NCBI GenBank assembly: GCA_041689775.1
Contig: JBDNFP010000502.1
Span: 1 to 7,110 of the forward strand
From: JBDNFP01 sp041689775
GTDB lineage: Bacteria > Bacteroidota > Bacteroidia > Cytophagales > Spirosomataceae
DNA: 7,110 nucleotides
Direction of reading: 5' to 3'
The position numbers were made by a program, and so were the translations under genes. Under the pieces are notes generated by a model. That model saw only the letters and a program-made list of their open reading frames with translations. It made no database searches and was not told the origin of the DNA. Below, in pieces: positions 6,356-7,110 of this stretch. Numbering within the stretch: position 1 is the stretch's first letter; each line of letters opens with the position of its first letter.

Positions 6356-6490
6356 GTGTGGCAACACCGTATATAAGCCATTACGTGGTCTGTACTCATT
6401 TGGAAAATTGTTAGGAATTTTACAAATGAGTTTTGTACTTTTAATGGTTCGTGTGTGGGACACGCAACGGCTCATACACACAAACGTTGT
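6356..6490. repeat. Large nested palindrome, attC-like (right site)
   Basis: The 235-base gap before the aconitase gene is dominated by nested complementarity. The outermost CAAC (6362-6365) faces GTTG (6486-6489). Next, GTATATAAGCC (6369-6379) matches GGCTCATACAC (6469-6479) with two mismatches. Alternatively AGCCATTA (6376-6383) can pair with TAATGGTT (6442-6449) with one G-T pair. The centre is the near-perfect hairpin listed separately, and small hairpins GTGT/ACAC (6356-6359 with 6364-6367) and CGTGT/ACACG (6450-6454 with 6460-6464) lie in the arms. The order CAAC, spacer, AAGCC, loop, CGGCT, spacer, AACGTT is the layout of integron attC sites. The bases after GTT do not fit RRRY. It also follows the last gene of the AT-rich segment, so it may act as a terminator. 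Confidence 0.45.
6394..6431. terminator. AT-rich hairpin inside the right palindrome
   Basis: ACTCATTTG (6394-6402) is exactly complementary to CAAATGAGT (6423-6431). After one G/A mismatch, AAAATT (6404-6409) pairs with AATTTT (6416-6421) around the six-base loop GTTAGG. That is 15 pairs in 38 bases, the most regular hairpin in the window. It is followed by TTT at 6432-6434, a weak T-run, so it could end transcription of the three-gene unit, or form the tip of a folded recombination site. Confidence 0.45.
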
Positions 6491-6520
6491 AGGGTAGACA
6501 AAAAAATAAAGCGCTCAATT

Positions 6521-7110
6521 ATGAAAATTCAAAACCTTAGTCAAAAATTAATCAGTGCTCATCTTATTTCAGGTAAGATGAATCCCGGAAACGAGATCGC
6601 ATTAAAAATCGATCAAGTATTGTTACAAGATGCCACTGGCACCTTAGTAATGCTGGAATTGGAAGCGTTTAATTTAAAAAAGAGTAAAGCAGAGATAGCA
6701 GTTCAGTATGTAGACCATAATCTACTTCAAACGGATTATAAGAACATGGATGACCATATCTTTCTTCAGTCAGCCGCTGCTCGCTTCGGATTTTGGTTCA
6801 GTAAGTCTGGAAACGGAATTAGTCATGTTGTACACATGGACCGTTTTGGCAAACCGGGGCAAACCCTATTGGGCTCGGACAGCCATACTCCTGCCGGCGG
6901 TGGCATTGGAATGCTTGCAATGGGTACCGGTGGCTTGGATGTAGCCCTAGCTTCGACAGGTGAGCCTTACTATATTAAAATGCCAAAAATTATGGGCATC
7001 AAGCTCACTGGAAAGCTACCTGACTGGATAAGTGCTAAAGATATTGTTTTAGAAATGCTTCGAAGGTATGATGTGACTGGAGGGCGAGGATATATCTTAG
7101 AATATTATGG
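6521..7110 (+). CDS. Aconitate hydratase, bacterial TIGR01342-like type (5' part)
   Basis: The first 196 codons of an aconitase, cut by the window end. The enzyme interconverts citrate and isocitrate through cis-aconitate with a [4Fe-4S] cluster in the cytoplasmic TCA cycle. Visible conserved positions, matched to mitochondrial aconitase, are Q36 in Q-D-A-T-G, D65-H66 in Y-V-D-H-N-L-L-Q, H102 in G-N-G-I-S-H, and D120-S121-H122 in L-L-G-S-D-S-H-T-P, followed by the glycine-rich G-G-G-I-G-M-L and M-P-K-I-M-G-I-K-L-T-G-K. The cluster cysteines lie downstream of the window. The short N-terminus (S-Q-K-L-I-S-A-H-L-I-S-G) and Y-V-D-H-N pattern suggest the TIGR01342-type aconitase rather than the mitochondrial-type enzyme I would expect in Bacteroidota. 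The ATG at 6521 is chosen because the alignment with relatives begins there. Composition is more balanced than in the AT-rich segment. No clear promoter was found in the 30 bases between the palindrome and the start. Confidence 0.93.
   Translation, partial: MKIQNLSQKLISAHLISGKMNPGNEIALKIDQVLLQDATGTLVMLELEAFNLKKSKAEIAVQYVDHNLLQTDYKNMDDHIFLQSAAARFGFWFSKSGNGISHVVHMDRFGKPGQTLLGSDSHTPAGGGIGMLAMGTGGLDVALASTGEPYYIKMPKIMGIKLTGKLPDWISAKDIVLEMLRRYDVTGGRGYILEYY

Larger units (their letters stand above)
4265..6486 (+). mobile_element. Putative AT-rich cassette-like insert bounded by attC-like palindromes
   Basis: The segment between the GTT of the left palindrome (4265) and the GTT of the right palindrome (6486) is far richer in A and T than the DUF1501/cytochrome genes to the left, and codons such as AAA, ATA, TTA and AGA dominate. 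It carries a broken CPBP protease gene, a broken sigma factor gene and an intact membrane protein gene, all pointing towards the right-hand palindrome, as in an integron cassette. About 2.2 kb and three genes would be large for one cassette. No integrase, transposase or perfect flanking duplication is visible, so an old horizontal insertion of another kind, or simply a native AT-rich locus, remains possible. Confidence 0.3.

Noticed and set aside
6299..6481. Minus-strand 60-codon open frame over the right palindrome
   Set aside because: It lies within the palindromic spacer, has no recognisable domain, and its residues follow from the repeat structure.

Overview
The window looks like a chromosomal segment of a Bacteroidota bacterium, most likely of the Cytophagales type. 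The reasons are the pairing of a Tat-exported DUF1501 protein with a membrane-anchored planctomycete-type cytochrome c protein, the absence of Shine-Dalgarno sequences before the well-supported starts, degenerate intergenic repeats of a kind often seen in these genomes, and a sigma factor coupled to a small membrane protein. All convincing genes lie on the + strand.

Region 1 (1-3887) has balanced base composition. It holds a DUF1501 protein (91-1545) and a large envelope protein (1713-3887) built from a DUF2231-like membrane part, a CxxCH cytochrome domain, leucine-rich repeats, a chitobiase/hexosaminidase C-terminal-like domain and a discoidin-like end. The two probably belong to an exported carbohydrate-degradation or oxidation locus whose usual DUF1549/DUF1553 partner would lie just left of the window. 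The spacer between them carries short GC-rich repeats and stem-loops.

Region 2 (3888-4265) is gene-poor. It holds a short degenerate tandem repeat, a 61-codon remnant that resembles the second half of a single-stranded DNA-binding protein, and an imperfect nested palindrome ending in AACGTT.

Region 3 (about 4265-6490) is strikingly AT-rich. It encodes, in close succession, a CPBP-family membrane protease broken by a one-base frameshift, an ECF-like sigma factor interrupted by an in-frame TAA at codon 12, and an apparently intact four-helix membrane protein whose start overlaps the sigma stop and which may be an anti-sigma or sensory partner. A second, larger nested palindrome ending in AACGTT follows. 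The two palindromes resemble integron attC sites in architecture, though they do not match the core consensus. The segment may therefore be an acquired, decaying cassette-like insert. No integrase or transposase is in the window.

Region 4 (6521-7110) returns to a more balanced composition and holds the first 196 codons of an aconitate hydratase of the bacterial TIGR01342-like type, cut by the window edge.

No tRNA, rRNA or CRISPR array was seen. The most notable points are two adjacent genes each restored by one nucleotide change, and their position between two attC-like palindromes.
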